DNA of 44,051 bases, from positions 1 through 44,051 of the forward strand of contig JNVV01000091.1 in NCBI GenBank assembly GCA_000733355.1. Reading direction: 5' to 3'. A model generated the notes under the pieces. It saw only the letters and a program-made list of their open reading frames with translations, was not told where the DNA came from and ran no database searches. This stretch comes from Falciphora oryzae. Lineage: Eukaryota > Ascomycota > Sordariomycetes > Magnaporthales > Magnaporthaceae. Shown here one piece after another: positions 42,726-44,051 of this stretch; positions within the stretch are counted from its first letter, which is position 1; each line of letters begins with the position of its first letter. The position numbers were made by a program, and so were the translations under genes.

Positions 42726-43304
42726 ATGCCTCTAGTCAACGCATACCAGATCAAGCGCCAGGCGAACATCCTGAGCCGGCAGAGCGGCCGCCGCTGGCCG
42801 GCCCGCCGCCTCCACCCACTCCTGGTCCTGGCGGGACTGTTTGGCTTCGCTTATGGCATTTTAACGCCAGTGGCTGCCATGACTTTCCCCCTCACGACCA
42901 TGGGCGTTCTGGCCAACGGCGCGGGGCTGCTTGCAACAACCGGAAGCCTCGCCGTCCCCGTCCTATCCCTCGGTCCCGCCAATCAAAACGACAACGTGGC
43001 TTGGAGCTTCCTCATCGTAGCCTACGTTATTTGCGGCTTGGGCTACCTCATCCTCCTTTTACTGGTGTTCCTGGACAGAACTCGGCCGCACGGCCGCCGC
43101 TTTTTCGTCCTCGTCGCCATCATCGCCGGCTTCCAAGCCCAGACCGCGGTGGGTACCTACGGCGGATTATCCAGGATCGACGGCCTCAAGGTTTGGGGCC
43201 CGCTCGGCCTCGGGTTCGGTCTCCTCTTTGCGTCTGTTTGGACTACCAAATTCGAGACTGGTGCCGCCGCCCTCGCCAACCTCACCAACCAGGCCGCCGT
43301 GTAG
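42726..43304 (+). CDS. Small multi-pass membrane protein, function unknown
   Basis: A single exon of 192 codons plus stop, starting MPLVNAYQIKRQAN. The start is the first in-frame ATG; the frame is open for a few codons before it without another ATG. A basic N-terminus (RRWPARR) precedes five hydrophobic segments: LLVLAGLFGFAYGILTPVAA, VLANGAGLLATTGSLAVPVL, AWSFLIVAYVICGLGYLILL, FFVLVAIIAGFQAQTAVGTY and VWGPLGLGFGLLFASVW. Pairs of segments are joined by short charged loops such as LDRTRPHGRR. The C-terminus is hydrophilic. I recognise no family. Base composition and codon use match the other genes here, which supports it being real. Confidence 0.65.
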   Translation: MPLVNAYQIKRQANILSRQSGRRWPARRLHPLLVLAGLFGFAYGILTPVAAMTFPLTTMGVLANGAGLLATTGSLAVPVLSLGPANQNDNVAWSFLIVAYVICGLGYLILLLLVFLDRTRPHGRRFFVLVAIIAGFQAQTAVGTYGGLSRIDGLKVWGPLGLGFGLLFASVWTTKFETGAAALANLTNQAAV

Positions 43305-43997
43305 TACTCCCTGGCAGAACAATGGGCTTTTTTTTGTGTGTGTGTGTTTTTTTTTTTTTTGATTTGGGCACAGGAGTTAAAGGTTCTAATATGTATATAA
43401 AGATCGATACGAAGCATTTGATTTTTTCCGGAGTATTTATGGGAGTATTGGCGTGCTGCGGCGAATTCTCGCACAATGGGCGGCGTAAAGCGTAGCTGGT
43501 TAAAAGAGAAATGCATTGGATGGGAAAGGAATCGACCTGCAGGGTGGGTGCGGGTGGTGCTAGGGCTGATACTAATATCAATAGCCGCTGACGTAATCTG
43601 CAGAAAGGCCCCTGGCAGCTTTGAAACAACTCGATGCCTTTTGATTAGGGATAAATTCTGGACACCTTTTCCTATTTCGGCGGTCGGGCAGGCCTGCAGG
43701 AGAGACGCACGTGGCACCGGGACTGTATTTTGTATTGGCACGATGGAAATCTGCCGGAGGCGGGCAAAAACGAAATCACCACTAGCAAATTTGCCCTATT
43801 AACGCCAAATAGCATGGAGGTTGCTCGACGTCTGGTGGTTCGTGTAACACAGCGGCGCGGGCCTTATACCACTGAGCCAATAACCAAAAGGTCTTCAATC
43901 CAAGCTGCTGCTTGGATCGCCCGTCTGCACAGCTTATCAAAGAAGGGCAGCGCACACAACCCACACGGGGCTGTTACAGTTCGTAGCTCTCAATGAC

Positions 43998-44001
<4 letters not shown>
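43305..44001. other. Non-coding end region with T/GT-rich tract
   Basis: A T-run, (GT)n and T-run mosaic lies at 43329-43360, just after the membrane-protein stop. A weak tRNA-like stretch is listed separately. No gene is supported. Confidence 0.5.
43815..43885 (-). ncRNA. Weak tRNA-like (pol III box A) candidate
   Basis: On the minus strand TGGCTCAGTGG (43879-43869) matches the pol III box A consensus TRGYNNARNNG exactly. A partial box B-like TCGAGCAACC follows at about tRNA spacing. The acceptor stem does not close and the T-arm is imperfect, so this is not a normal tRNA. It may be a decayed tRNA, a tRNA-derived element or chance. Confidence 0.25.

Positions 44002-44051
<50 letters not shown>
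44002..44051. repeat. GA dinucleotide microsatellite
   Basis: An uninterrupted (GA)n tract runs from about 44003 to the last base and is cut by the window edge, so its true length is unknown. Confidence 0.95.

Overview
The window is chromosomal DNA from a filamentous ascomycete (Pezizomycotina, most likely Sordariomycetes). The evidence is short GT-AG introns (about 50-245 bp), GC-rich coding DNA, and proteins of fungal type: an ApsA/Num1 cortical anchor, Atg3, Cwc24, eL21 and two Nta1-type amidohydrolases. The species cannot be fixed from the sequence alone.

Layout. 1-1841: no intact gene, but an almost perfect 89-bp hairpin. 1842-3140 (+): a fungal PD-(D/E)XK-like protein with altered catalytic residues. 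4951-7736 (-): a large protein joining an apparent uracil-DNA-glycosylase-like fold, nine C2H2 zinc fingers and an OTU/papain-like cysteine protease-like domain, broken by one missing base inside a finger. 7737-10683: gene-poor, with coding remnants and repeats. 10684-11279 (+): ribosomal protein eL21. 12806-18514 (-): apsA/NUM1, three exons, 1856 aa. 20190-23115: a gene graveyard with decayed pieces of HRD3 (+) and HRQ1 (-). 23718-24946 (-): a polytopic membrane protein. 25703-27999 and 29369-32278 (both -): a tandem pair of Nta1-like amidohydrolases with long disordered tails; the upstream copy has lost its nucleophilic cysteine. 34160-35306 (+): CWC24, whose last codons seed a 3' minisatellite. 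35990-37660: an island of degenerate repeats with a solo LTR flanked by a perfect 5-bp target-site duplication. 38727-39997 (+): ATG3, followed by a second copy of its last intron and terminal exon. 42726-43304 (+): a small membrane protein. The window ends in a GA microsatellite.

The housekeeping genes act in separate processes: translation (eL21), nuclear positioning and dynein anchoring (ApsA), splicing (Cwc24), autophagy (Atg3) and N-degron processing (Nta1). They do not form a cluster. What stands out is the accessory DNA between them: decayed fragments of conserved genes, dead-enzyme paralogues, local duplications that copy gene ends, and several repeat families present two to five times. 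The most novel protein candidate is the glycosylase-like/zinc-finger/protease-like fusion, which lies tail to tail with the inactivated nuclease-like gene.

Exon boundaries were set by hand from splice signals, reading frame and family similarity recalled from memory. No database search or RNA evidence was available.
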